The notes beneath the pieces are model-generated. The model worked only from the letters and a program-made list of their open reading frames with translations, had not been told where the DNA came from and made no database searches. A program made the position numbers and the translations under genes. A stretch of DNA of 64,000 nucleotides from Clostridium sp. 1001271st1 H5 (GTDB lineage: Bacteria > Bacillota > Clostridia > Lachnospirales > Lachnospiraceae), in contig NZ_SPHO01000019.1 in assembly GCF_005845215.1 (NCBI RefSeq), forward strand, positions 58,830 to 122,829. Reading direction: 5' to 3'. The first letter of the stretch is position 1. Each line of letters starts with the position of its first letter. This document shows positions 26,611-35,947 of this stretch, piece after piece.

Positions 26611-28446
26611 ATGAAAAAGGATTTAATAAAACGGAAAAGTCTGTCCGTCATGGAACGGCTTATGAATCAGAGTCTGACCGTAAAAATCAGCGTTTTTATT
26701 TACTTAATCGTAATCATTCTCTTTTTATTTCTCTCTTTTTTCCTTTTTGACATTGTTGGGCGGGCATCTGACCAGCGGCTGGTAGAGGAGCACTCCAAGA
26801 TGCTGAAGGTTGCCATTCTTACCATTAACAGCCGCCAGCAGTATATGATTGGTGTGGCGGATTATTATGCCCTGTCTCCGGAAATCCAGAATATGATGAC
26901 CATCAGCAATTCCGGCCTTCCTGTGACAACAGTCCTGGACGAGTCCAGGTTCAAAACCCCTACAATCATCATTCTCAGCACCGTATTCTATAATGCCGAA
27001 GGCGAGGCCATCTACTATACCACGAAGGATACCTCCCGGGCGCCCATCAATCAAAAAAACAGCGGCGCCTTCCAGAAACTGGAATCGGGACAGGCCACCT
27101 ATGTATGGGAGTATATTGACCAAAATAACAGCGGTTTTATGAAATACGATTTTTCCCCCAAGCTGTGTTTGTGGAGGGTAGTCCGGGACAGCAACGATGT
27201 ACATATAATCGGAGCTGTGGCGGTTACCATTGATTCCCGCTCCCTCCTTGGCTTTGACGAAACCGCAAAGCAGCTGTCTGAAAACCTGGCAATTATCAAT
27301 TCCCGAGACCAGGTAGTATACAACCGTTCCAATATCAATCTGAATGAGGATGATATCCGGCTGTTATCCAGCAACTCCTTTGGCAGCGATACAGGCCTTT
27401 ATACCGCTGATTTAAGCAGCGGCAGGTACCGGGTCAGCTATCAGGCCATTCCTTCCACTGATTTTGTGGCGTTCTTCCTATACCGCCATACCCCGTTCGC
27501 CTTTGGGATTGATGTCGTATACAGCTATATATTAGCGGGTTTGTTTCTGTATATTCTCAGCCTCTTCCCGTCGATTATACTGGTTTCCAAAATGATTACA
27601 AAACCTCTGGTGAGCCTGACAAAATCCATCCAGCAATTTGCAGAGGGGCAGCGTAATGTAAAAGTTCAGTTTAAATATACGGATGAGATTGGCCTGCTGG
27701 GAAAAGCCTTCAATGACATGGTTTTGGATAATGAACGTCTACGGATATCGGAATATGATTTGCGCTTAAAAAATAAGGATGCGGAACTCGCGCTGATGCA
27801 GGCGCAGATTAATCCCCATTTTCTCTACAATATGCTCAATGCAATCCAGTGGCAGGCGCTCAAGGGAGGGAACAAGGAGATTGCGGACATCGCCTATTCC
27901 ATGGCTCAGGTATTCCGCATCAGCCTGAGCCGCGGCAAGAGCATTATTTCAGTGAAGCAGGAGCTTGACCTGGTCAACTACTATTTATCCCTGCAGCAAT
28001 ACCGTCTGGGCAAAAAAATAGACTATCATATTGATTTTAATGAGGATGTCCTTGGCTGCCAGATTCCAAAGCTGATTCTTCAGCCTCTGGTTGAAAATTC
28101 CATTGTCCATGGAATGGCAAAGGACGCTTCCCTCAATCTGGTGATTTCGCTGTCTGTCTCCCTGTCGGAGGATGGAACGTCGTTACACTTTATGATTCAG
28201 GATAACGGCTGTGGAATTCCCCCGGAAATCCTTCGGTATTTACCTAACGAAGTAATCCCGGCTTCAGCGGAGGATGGTCTGAAACCCAATAAGAGCAGCC
28301 GCTTTGCGGTTAAAAACATTTATGACCGGCTTACACTTGTATATGGAAGCGATTTTACTTTCCGTATCCGCAGTGACCACGGGACCACCATTGAGCTTAT
28401 TCTTCCTGTAAAAGAGATAGATGAAAGGAGCGCTTCCAATGCTTAG
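26611..28446 (+). CDS. Sensor histidine kinase, YesM/LytS-like
   Basis: 611 residues. Two membrane helices (about 27-50 and 305-325) bracket an extracellular sensor domain; then HAMP (about 330-380), a His_kinase domain with INPHFLYNMLNAIQ (phospho-accepting His near 410) and a HATPase domain with DNGCGIPPE. It should phosphorylate the response regulator whose start overlaps its stop by 8 bases. ATG 26611 follows GGGGGGCGG; ATG 26587 is an alternative. The divergent dipeptide ABC operon suggests the ligand is a peptide or amino-acid compound. Confidence 0.9.
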   Translation: MKKDLIKRKSLSVMERLMNQSLTVKISVFIYLIVIILFLFLSFFLFDIVGRASDQRLVEEHSKMLKVAILTINSRQQYMIGVADYYALSPEIQNMMTISNSGLPVTTVLDESRFKTPTIIILSTVFYNAEGEAIYYTTKDTSRAPINQKNSGAFQKLESGQATYVWEYIDQNNSGFMKYDFSPKLCLWRVVRDSNDVHIIGAVAVTIDSRSLLGFDETAKQLSENLAIINSRDQVVYNRSNINLNEDDIRLLSSNSFGSDTGLYTADLSSGRYRVSYQAIPSTDFVAFFLYRHTPFAFGIDVVYSYILAGLFLYILSLFPSIILVSKMITKPLVSLTKSIQQFAEGQRNVKVQFKYTDEIGLLGKAFNDMVLDNERLRISEYDLRLKNKDAELALMQAQINPHFLYNMLNAIQWQALKGGNKEIADIAYSMAQVFRISLSRGKSIISVKQELDLVNYYLSLQQYRLGKKIDYHIDFNEDVLGCQIPKLILQPLVENSIVHGMAKDASLNLVISLSVSLSEDGTSLHFMIQDNGCGIPPEILRYLPNEVIPASAEDGLKPNKSSRFAVKNIYDRLTLVYGSDFTFRIRSDHGTTIELILPVKEIDERSASNA

Positions 28447-29551
28447 ATTGGCAATTATTGACGATGAAGAAGAAACCCGACAGATTATGGTCAGTTTTAT
28501 TGACTGGGAAACCTACGGAATCACCGTGGTCGGAGAGGCCTCCGATGGTTTCACCGCCTATAATCTTATCAACTCCATGCGTCCGGATATTGTCTTAATT
28601 GATATCCAGATGCCTGGAATGACCGGCCTTGATGTTCTCGAAAAGATTCGTTCAGAGAACCTGATTTCTCCTGCCTTTATTATAATGAGCGGATACGATG
28701 ACTTCGAATTTGCCCGGAGGGCAATCAGCCTGGCGGCGGTAGAATACTTGTTAAAGCCCTTCCGCCCTGACGATGTGATAATGGCTATCCAAAAATCCAT
28801 CAAGCACCTTGAGCTTATCCGCAGCAGTTACCCGGAGGCTCCGGCTCCTGGCGGCAGGAAAAACTCATTGTCCGGCAATGCCATCGACTTTTCACTGCTT
28901 CACTATCCTTCCCGGGAAGAACACCGCCTGCTGGAGTGCTTGAAAGTTGGTACAAAAGAAGGTGTTCTTGCGGAGCTTGACTGTTTCTGGAACTGTCTGT
29001 GTGAATTAAACAGTGATACTGAGAGCCGGCTGAATTGCGCGGTCATCCTTTATGTAGAGGTTTGCCGGTTCCTGCTGGAACGCGGAAGCTGTTTTTCATC
29101 TCCATATTTTGAGGATTTGGATAGCTCCGGCGGGAATATTTCCCAGGAAATCCACCGGACTCTGACATCCGTTGTGCTGGATGCTCTCTCGCTGCTTGAG
29201 TCCGGGGATGTTTCCCGTATTTATGTAAACAAGGCAGTTCAGTATATTCAGGCCCATTATAAGGAAAATCTCTCTCTGGACAGTGTTGCCAATGAAATCG
29301 AGCTCTCGTCCCCCTATCTGAGCAGCCTGTTTTCCAGAATTCTGGGAACCACCTTTATCAACTATGTGCAGTCTGTGAGAATCCAGAAAGCAAAAGAGCT
29401 TTTATGCGGCACAACCATGAAGGTCTACGAAATTGCCTACTGCATAGGCTATGATGATGAAAAATACTTTTCGCAGGTCTTCCGTAAAACAGAAGGAATC
29501 ACTCCTTCTCAATTCAGAGCCCAATCCTCCGCAAATACCAACCGTATGTAG
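28439..29551 (+). CDS. Response regulator with AraC-type DNA-binding domain, YesN-like
   Basis: 370 residues. Receiver domain with IDDEEE, phospho-acceptor Asp in VLIDIQMPG (about 54) and LLKPF Lys (about 104); a middle linker; C-terminal AraC HTH pair (LDSVANEIELSSPYLS and VYEIAYCIGYDDEKYFSQVF). Start ATG 28439 follows AAAGGAG. Likely activator of the divergent transporter operon, of the downstream peptidase genes, or both. Confidence 0.92.
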   Translation: MLRLAIIDDEEETRQIMVSFIDWETYGITVVGEASDGFTAYNLINSMRPDIVLIDIQMPGMTGLDVLEKIRSENLISPAFIIMSGYDDFEFARRAISLAAVEYLLKPFRPDDVIMAIQKSIKHLELIRSSYPEAPAPGGRKNSLSGNAIDFSLLHYPSREEHRLLECLKVGTKEGVLAELDCFWNCLCELNSDTESRLNCAVILYVEVCRFLLERGSCFSSPYFEDLDSSGGNISQEIHRTLTSVVLDALSLLESGDVSRIYVNKAVQYIQAHYKENLSLDSVANEIELSSPYLSSLFSRILGTTFINYVQSVRIQKAKELLCGTTMKVYEIAYCIGYDDEKYFSQVFRKTEGITPSQFRAQSSANTNRM

Positions 29552-29748
29552 CACAGCAGGACCGGAAGTTTTTTAAGGAATTTTGTAAAATATTAAACGA
29601 TACCAAAAGATTTTCCGTTCATCTTCCCTGGAACGCGATGTAAAATATAATCATGATATATCTGTACGAGGCAAAGCCACAGGAACGTCGGTGCTGTGAC
29701 CCACGGCAGGATTATAATTATCAGTTTATTAATAGGAGGATGAATAAT

Positions 29749-30552
29749 ATGGTACGCAGTGAGAATCAAGTAGCAAACCCTGTACGAACCAACATTGAAC
29801 TGTCTGAGAAGGTCCTGAATCTGAATAAGCAGCTGGCCCAGAATCCTGAGAATGCGGATCTTTGGATTAAGCGCGGTCTGGCCCTGGTAGAGCAGAACCT
29901 GATGCGGGAAGCGGTAGAGTCCTATTCCAAAGCCCTGTGCCTGGAGCCTTTTAACTGGCTGGCATACCGCAACCGCGCACACCGGCATCTGTCCTGCTGG
30001 GAATTCCAGGAAGCCTGCTCTGACTTTATTATGTCTACCAGACTGGTTCCCAACACGGTTGATATCCATGAAATCTGGGAGGCCTGGTATCTGCTGGCAC
30101 TGTCCCACTATCTGCTGGGTGAATACGAAAAAGCGGCAGACGCCTACCAGACCTGCTACGGCCTGGCCCGCGGCGATGACATTATCACTACCACCGGATG
30201 GTACTGGTCTACTCTGATGCGTCTGGGCCGCAAGGAAGAAGCTGAGAAGATTTTGGCGCCTATAACAAAGGAGACACAATTTGAGGCAAGCCGCGAAGCC
30301 TACTTTAGCACACTTCGCATGTTCAAGGGCTGGGTTTCCCCTGAGGATACCGAGGCTCAGTGTAATATGCCTGACTGCAAGGATAAGTTTACCCGGCTGT
30401 ATGCCATCTCCAACTATTACTATATCACCGGCGATTTGGAGAATTCCAACCGCGTGATTGACCGTATTCTGGAAGAGGCCGGCCCTGAATGGTGGATGGT
30501 CTTTGGCTACCTGGCTGCAATGGTTGACAAAAAGGCCCGCAGCAACGCCTAA
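29749..30552 (+). CDS. Tetratricopeptide-repeat protein
   Basis: 267 residues with three to four TPR units (e.g. ADLWIKRGLALVEQNLMREA and ALSHYLLGEYEKAADAYQTC). No signal peptide or membrane helix, so a cytoplasmic scaffold; no catalytic motif seen. The ATG at 29749 is nine bases after GGAGG. A hairpin (CACAG/CTGTG inside GCC/GGC) at about 29682-29717 lies in its leader. Its terminator at 30635 separates it from the peptidase genes. Role unknown. Confidence 0.75.
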   Translation: MVRSENQVANPVRTNIELSEKVLNLNKQLAQNPENADLWIKRGLALVEQNLMREAVESYSKALCLEPFNWLAYRNRAHRHLSCWEFQEACSDFIMSTRLVPNTVDIHEIWEAWYLLALSHYLLGEYEKAADAYQTCYGLARGDDIITTTGWYWSTLMRLGRKEEAEKILAPITKETQFEASREAYFSTLRMFKGWVSPEDTEAQCNMPDCKDKFTRLYAISNYYYITGDLENSNRVIDRILEEAGPEWWMVFGYLAAMVDKKARSNA

Positions 30553-30634
30553 TATTATCTCTCTGATATGACTCAGAATTTGCTCCGGCATTGTCCGGGA
30601 AACCGTTGTTTTGGGAAATAACACGGCTCTATAC

Positions 30635-30680
30635 AAAAGGGCGGTTTTGATGCCACATATCAAAACAGCCCTTTTCTGTT
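30635..30680 (+). terminator. Terminator after the TPR gene
   Basis: AAAAGGGCGGTTTTGATG pairs with TATCAAAACAGCCCTTTT (one bulge), followed by CTGTT. Confidence 0.75.
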
Positions 30681-30736
30681 GCGCTACAGAGCAGGAATAC
30701 GCGTTATAATCCCAATGTCCACCCAGGAGGTTTTTC

Positions 30737-32701
30737 ATGATGAACAAGAACACTGAACATCATTCCATTCCCATAGGGCCTACCGATATTCTGCAATTTC
30801 AAAGCCTTTCCAACCTGTCTCTTTCTTTGGACGGAACCCGCGCCGCATTTATGAAGCATCAGTGCAGCAGGACCCAGGATGGATATGATTCTAATCTTTG
30901 GATATATGATTTAAGCCGCAGCCGTACTGTCCAGGTGACTTCCGGCAACAAGAAACAGGTGTTTTGCTGGGCCCTGGACGGCTCACTTCTCTATGCCACG
31001 CCTGACGGCGAAACCCGCTTCACTAAAATGAATCCAGACGGCAGCCTCAGTCCGGCATTTAACATACCCATACAGGTCAGGGCCATTCAGCCCATAACGG
31101 ATAATCTCTGGCTTGTGGAGGCTGCCAGCTATGTAAATGAGGAGGCAAAGGGCCTGCTGACGGAAAAAATCTGCGTGGTCCTGGAGGAGCTGCCTGCCCA
31201 TTACAATGGCGTGGGGTACACCTCCGGCAGCCGCAGCAGCCTGTATTTGTTTGACCGGATTACCAGCTCACTCCGGCAGATTACTCCTCCCCACTTTGAA
31301 ACCATGGGCTACAGTCTGTGTATGAAGGAGCTGAAAATCGTCTGCCATGGACATGAGTATACAGATGTCCGTGGAATCAGGGGAAGTATCTATCTCTATG
31401 ACATTCCTGCCAAAACCGGCCGAATGGTTGTGGAGCCCAATATCTACCGCCTGTACTTCGCCTCCATGATGGGACAGAACCTGCTGTTTGCCGGTACAAA
31501 GGGAAACCATGACAGCAATGAAAATCCCACATTCTATACACTGAATCTTGCCACCGGAGAAGTATCTGAGCTCTGCTATCCTGACCACTATGTAGGAGGA
31601 CTGGGCATCGGCTCCGACTGCCGCTATGAAACCGGCACCACCTGCCTGTGTTCCGGCAGCAGCGTATACTTCACCTCAGCACATTTTGAATCCAGCCACC
31701 TGTTTCAGGTAACATCCGGCGGCAGCTTCCGACAGATAAGCAGCCAGGAAGGGTCCGTAGACTGTTTTGACATCAAGGGAGATAAGGCTGTTTTCGTCGG
31801 AATGCGGGGCATGGGCCTGCAGGAGCTGTATACGTTTAATCTGGCCACGGGTCAGGAAACCAGACTGACACATTTCAACCAGGACTATACGGACAGCCAC
31901 AGAGTCTGCACACCCATCCCCTGTTATTTCCAAAATCATGACGGCATTACCATAACCGGCTGGGTAATTCCTCCTGCAGATTATGATGAAAACCGTACTT
32001 ACCCTGCTATTCTGGACATCCATGGCGGTCCCAAAGCCTGCTATGGTATGGTTTTCTACCATGAGATGCAGCTTTGGGCCAATCAGGGGTACTTTGTATT
32101 CTTCTGTAATCCCAGGGGAAGCGACGGTCATGGAGATGCCTATTCTGCCATCTCCGGCATCAACGGCACCCTGGACTATGATGATTTGATGGAATTTACC
32201 GACCATGTCTTGGAAGTATATCCCCAAATCGACCGAAGCAGGGTGGGCGTCACCGGCGGCTCCTATGGAGGCTTCCTGACCAATTGGATTGCAGGCCATA
32301 CAGGCCGGTTTGCTGCTGCGGCAAGCCAGCGCAGCATCGGTGACTGGATGGTGCATTATGGTGCCTGCGACAGCGGTTTCTGGGTCACCAGTGAGCAGTT
32401 TCCCCCTTCACCGCTGTACGATGCCGCAAATGCCTGGAACCATTCCCCCGGAAAATATGCTATGAATATTAAGACGCCCATCCTCTTCATCCATTCTGAT
32501 GAAGACCGCCGCTGCCCTCTGAGTGAAATGATGCCTGTTTATACCGGTGCAGTGCTGGCAGGCACCCCGGTGCGTATGTGCCTGTTCCATGGTGAAAACC
32601 ATGAACTGTCCCGTGCCGGCAAGCCCCGCTGCCGGATTAAACGCCTGACAGAAATCACAAACTGGATGGACAAATACCTGAAAGGAGAAAGAAAGGCATG
32701 A
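30737..32701 (+). CDS. S9-family prolyl oligopeptidase-like serine peptidase
   Basis: 654 residues: N-terminal beta-propeller (about 30-390) and C-terminal alpha/beta-hydrolase domain. Catalytic triad intact: Ser about 509 in GGSYGGF, Asp about 590 in DEDRR, His about 622 in ENHELS. No signal peptide, so it should cut short imported peptides in the cytoplasm (acylaminoacyl-peptidase/DPP-like). AGGAGG lies 6 bases before the ATG. Its stop overlaps the next S9-like gene by 4 bases. It stands among dipeptide transporters, consistent with peptide use. Confidence 0.92.
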   Translation: MMNKNTEHHSIPIGPTDILQFQSLSNLSLSLDGTRAAFMKHQCSRTQDGYDSNLWIYDLSRSRTVQVTSGNKKQVFCWALDGSLLYATPDGETRFTKMNPDGSLSPAFNIPIQVRAIQPITDNLWLVEAASYVNEEAKGLLTEKICVVLEELPAHYNGVGYTSGSRSSLYLFDRITSSLRQITPPHFETMGYSLCMKELKIVCHGHEYTDVRGIRGSIYLYDIPAKTGRMVVEPNIYRLYFASMMGQNLLFAGTKGNHDSNENPTFYTLNLATGEVSELCYPDHYVGGLGIGSDCRYETGTTCLCSGSSVYFTSAHFESSHLFQVTSGGSFRQISSQEGSVDCFDIKGDKAVFVGMRGMGLQELYTFNLATGQETRLTHFNQDYTDSHRVCTPIPCYFQNHDGITITGWVIPPADYDENRTYPAILDIHGGPKACYGMVFYHEMQLWANQGYFVFFCNPRGSDGHGDAYSAISGINGTLDYDDLMEFTDHVLEVYPQIDRSRVGVTGGSYGGFLTNWIAGHTGRFAAAASQRSIGDWMVHYGACDSGFWVTSEQFPPSPLYDAANAWNHSPGKYAMNIKTPILFIHSDEDRRCPLSEMMPVYTGAVLAGTPVRMCLFHGENHELSRAGKPRCRIKRLTEITNWMDKYLKGERKA

Positions 32702-34533
32702 AGCACCCTGAAATATTAAGTCTGCACAACATATCGAATCTGCGCATTTCTCCCGGGGCAGGCCGCTGCGCGTTCCTTGTCCATACTCCCTGCGAAGCAG
32801 AAAATAACTATGTAACACACATACATATCAGTGACTTTACCCAGTCTTATCCCCTTGGAGTATCCGGGATTACAAGCTTTGCCTGGGTGGATGAAGCCAC
32901 ACTGGCGGTTGCCCGTCCCAATGGAGACAGCACGCAGTGCGCACTTCTGTCCCTGAAGAACGGTTTGGAGGAGACTGTGTGGGAAATCCCCTTTTCCGCC
33001 AGAATTGAAGGCTGGGTTTCCGGGCGGCTTCTCATCTCAGCCCGCCGTCCGATTACGGAAGAAAAGGCCGGGGAGGATGGAGCGTGGACCATCCTGGATG
33101 AATTTCCCCTTTGGGAGGACGGCGTGGGATACCGGGCCAAGATTCGCCGCCAGCTTTTTCTTTGCTCCTGCGATGGCCGGTTGAAACGTATCTCTCCGGA
33201 GGGCATGGATGTCCGTATTGTATCGGCAGATTTATGCTGTCTGGTCTATGCCGGCTATACTCCCGGAATCCTTGCCGGTGCTGCAAATGAGATTCACTAT
33301 TGGGACGGAGAAGACCGGGTCCTCTGTAAAAACCATGGGGAAATCAAACATCTTGCTGTAGGCAGCAATTATGCGTTTTTTTACGCGGCTGGTATTGGCA
33401 GTGAGGCGGATGCTGCTCCTGCCCTGATGCAGGTTTCCCTGCACACCGGCAATGCCGGAATCCTGTATGCATCCAGAATTGCGGTTGGCAATTACATTGT
33501 TTCCGATGTCTGCCTGCAGGAAAAGACTTTTTGTGCGGATGGTGATAATCTCTATTTTGCCGCCACAGAGAAGGGGTCCTCCCAGATTTATAAGCTGGCT
33601 GCCGGAGGTGAACCGCTGCCCTTGACCCTTGACCCGGGCAGCATTAACCAGCTGGACGTCCGTGCCGGACGTATTGCCTTTGCCGGTCTGCGCAGGGGAG
33701 CCTGTCCGGAGGTCTATATCCTGAAGGATGGAGAGCAGAAGGTTTCAAGCCTTCACAATGAGGACCTGCTTCCCTGCCACCCCATGGTGGAAATCCCCTG
33801 CCATGGTATTCAGGGCTGGGCACTACGGGAGGAAACAGATGAAAAGACTTGTCCTGCGGTTTTATTTCTTCACGACGGTCCTCAGCAGGCATTTGGTGAA
33901 GTATACCACTTTGGAATGCAGCTGCTTGCCCAAAACGGCTATGTTGTACTGTTTGCCAACCTGCCCGGCAGCATGGGGTATGGCGAAGATTTTTCAAAGC
34001 TGGACGGACACTGGGGCGATTATGACTACAACGGTCTTATCCGTTTCCTGGATGCGGCTCTGGACGCCTGTCCTGAGATTGATTCCAGCCGTATGGCTGT
34101 GATTGGCACTGGCTACGGAGCTTATCTGGCTGCAACAGCCACGGGGAAATGTGACCGTTTCAGAGCTGCAGTCTGCGATGGGGTCATTTCCAACTGTGTT
34201 TCCATGGTATCAACCAGTGATTACGGCATTGAATTTGCCGAAAAACAGATGAAAGCCTGTGCTTTCCGGCAAACCGCCAAACTGTGGACGCGTTCTCCTC
34301 TCAGCCGCATCCCTTCCATGAAAACGCCCACCTTGCTGCTCCACGGCGAAAATGACCGCCGCAGTCACCTCTCCCAGGGCCAGATGCTCTTCACCGCCCT
34401 AAAGGTTCATGGTGTGCCAGCCAGATTATGCGTGTTCCCCGGCCAACATCACGGCCTTGCAGGCAGAGGAACGCCTCTGGCACGGGACCGCTACTACAGC
34501 GAAATTCTCCGGTGGCTGAGAATGTATCTGTAA
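32698..34533 (+). CDS. S9-like paralogue lacking the catalytic serine (probable pseudo-peptidase)
   Basis: 611 residues with the same propeller plus alpha/beta-hydrolase layout. The nucleophile elbow reads GTGYGAY where the upstream paralogue has GGSYGGF: the serine is Gly (about residue 472). Asp about 553 (ENDRR) and His about 584 (GQHHG) remain. Reading frame and coding quality are intact, so it is a maintained gene and not decay. Coupled to the active paralogue by a 4-base overlap, it could be a partner subunit, a regulator or a peptide-binding protein. A non-serine activity cannot be excluded. Confidence 0.85.
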   Translation: MKHPEILSLHNISNLRISPGAGRCAFLVHTPCEAENNYVTHIHISDFTQSYPLGVSGITSFAWVDEATLAVARPNGDSTQCALLSLKNGLEETVWEIPFSARIEGWVSGRLLISARRPITEEKAGEDGAWTILDEFPLWEDGVGYRAKIRRQLFLCSCDGRLKRISPEGMDVRIVSADLCCLVYAGYTPGILAGAANEIHYWDGEDRVLCKNHGEIKHLAVGSNYAFFYAAGIGSEADAAPALMQVSLHTGNAGILYASRIAVGNYIVSDVCLQEKTFCADGDNLYFAATEKGSSQIYKLAAGGEPLPLTLDPGSINQLDVRAGRIAFAGLRRGACPEVYILKDGEQKVSSLHNEDLLPCHPMVEIPCHGIQGWALREETDEKTCPAVLFLHDGPQQAFGEVYHFGMQLLAQNGYVVLFANLPGSMGYGEDFSKLDGHWGDYDYNGLIRFLDAALDACPEIDSSRMAVIGTGYGAYLAATATGKCDRFRAAVCDGVISNCVSMVSTSDYGIEFAEKQMKACAFRQTAKLWTRSPLSRIPSMKTPTLLLHGENDRRSHLSQGQMLFTALKVHGVPARLCVFPGQHHGLAGRGTPLARDRYYSEILRWLRMYL

Positions 34534-34610
34534 CAAATATATTTGGTCTTTTCTGTGCCGGATAACCGGCAGAATTAAATAATAATGAGAAAGGGCAGGA
34601 GGAAATCACT

Positions 34611-35765
34611 ATGCTGCTGATTAAAAATGGACTTATTCACAATGCCGTCCGCCGGACTCCTTTTATGGCTGATATTCTGGTGGATAACAAAAGGATTATA
34701 AAGATTGAGCCGGATATTGTCCGGGATGGCGCAGAAGTATATGATGCAGCCGGGGCAGAGATTTATCCCGGCTTTGTAGAAGCGCATGCCCATACCGGTC
34801 TGTCCGGATACGGCATTGGCTACGAGGGACATGACTATAATGAACTGGGGGACATCATTTCCCCCCAGCTTCGCGCCATAGACGCCATTGAACCCAGGGA
34901 TGAAACCTTGGCGGAAGCACGAAATGCCGGTGTTACAACCCTCTGCGTGGGCCCGGGCAGTGCAAATGTTCTGGGGGGCACCTTTGCTGCCATCAAACCC
35001 GTTGGATGCAGGGTGGAGCAGATGTGTCTTAAAGAGGAGGCTGCCATGAAATGCGCCTTTGGTGAGAATCCGAAGCGCTGCTACCAGGAAAAGGGGAATT
35101 CCAGCCGCATGACCACTGCCGCCCGCCTGAGAGAGGTTCTTTTCAGAGCCAGGGAGTATGAAGCCAGGCTGGACAGGGCCGGAGATGATATGGCAGCCCG
35201 TCCTCCCTTTGATATGAAGCTCCAGGCCATGCTGCCGGTTCTCCGGAAGGAAATTCCTCTGAAGGCCCACGCCCATCAGGCAAATGACTTTTTTACCGCT
35301 CTGCGCATCGCCAGGGAATTTGATGTCAATATTACACTGGAACATGTTACGGAAGGTCACCTGGTTGCAGAAGAACTGGCTCAGGAAAATGTAATGCTGG
35401 CCGTGGGGCCCACCCTGGGTCATGCCACGAAGTTTGAACTGAGAAACAAGACCTGGGATACGCCCGGCGTACTGGCGGCCAGCGGCTGCCATGTTTCCAT
35501 CATTACGGATGCTCCCTTTATCCCCCAGAAGTATCTTACTCTTTGCGCGGGTCTGGCTGTGAAGGCTGGGATGGATGAGTTTGAGGCGCTGAAAGCCATC
35601 ACGATTCATCCTGCTGAACATATTGGAGTGGCCCACCGGGTAGGCTCCCTGGAAGTGGGAAAGGATGCGGATATTGTAATCACTGACGGAAATCCCTTTG
35701 AAATCGAAACCAATATCCTCTCTGTATTTATTGACGGAAAGCAGGTATTTTCCCGGAATCAATAG
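34611..35765 (+). CDS. Amidohydrolase family protein
   Basis: 384 residues, complete metal-dependent hydrolase: HxH in EAHAHTG (about 60), a candidate bridging Lys in LKEEA (about 140), His in KAHAHQAND (about 222), His in LEHVTEGH (about 246) and Asp in ITDAPF (about 304), with the small N/C beta sandwich (GKDADIVITDG). By family it cleaves an amide or cyclic C-N bond; imidazolonepropionase-like and peptidase-like members share this form. Third gene after the S9 pair, 77 bases away, GGCAGGAGG before the ATG. Substrate probably a peptide-derived compound (inference). Confidence 0.88.
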   Translation: MLLIKNGLIHNAVRRTPFMADILVDNKRIIKIEPDIVRDGAEVYDAAGAEIYPGFVEAHAHTGLSGYGIGYEGHDYNELGDIISPQLRAIDAIEPRDETLAEARNAGVTTLCVGPGSANVLGGTFAAIKPVGCRVEQMCLKEEAAMKCAFGENPKRCYQEKGNSSRMTTAARLREVLFRAREYEARLDRAGDDMAARPPFDMKLQAMLPVLRKEIPLKAHAHQANDFFTALRIAREFDVNITLEHVTEGHLVAEELAQENVMLAVGPTLGHATKFELRNKTWDTPGVLAASGCHVSIITDAPFIPQKYLTLCAGLAVKAGMDEFEALKAITIHPAEHIGVAHRVGSLEVGKDADIVITDGNPFEIETNILSVFIDGKQVFSRNQ

Positions 35766-35896
35766 CATTGCCGTGCCGCCATCATCCCTTCAGGCATAGA
35801 GCGTCTGAGGGCACTGGCTCAAGAAATATGGGGCTGCGGCAAAATAGATGGGTGATTCTCTATGGCGCAGCGGCTCCTTCCTTATGCGCGAAACAA

Positions 35897-35927
35897 AATA
35901 CGGACTCCGAAGAGTCCGTATTTTTAT
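35897..35927. terminator. Bidirectional terminator
   Basis: AATACGGACTC/GAGTCCGTATT stem with TTT(T) on both sides, between the amidohydrolase and the convergent coiled-coil gene. Confidence 0.85.
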
Positions 35928-35947
35928 ACTGACAAGCCGTCACAAGC

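Noticed and set aside
29640..29748. c-di-GMP riboswitch before the TPR gene
   Set aside because: A GGCAAAGCCACAGG stretch and a small hairpin are present, but the conserved GEMM core and second stem are not.
34575..35768. 397-codon minus-strand frame
   Set aside because: Lies wholly over the amidohydrolase gene with intact metal ligands on the plus strand.
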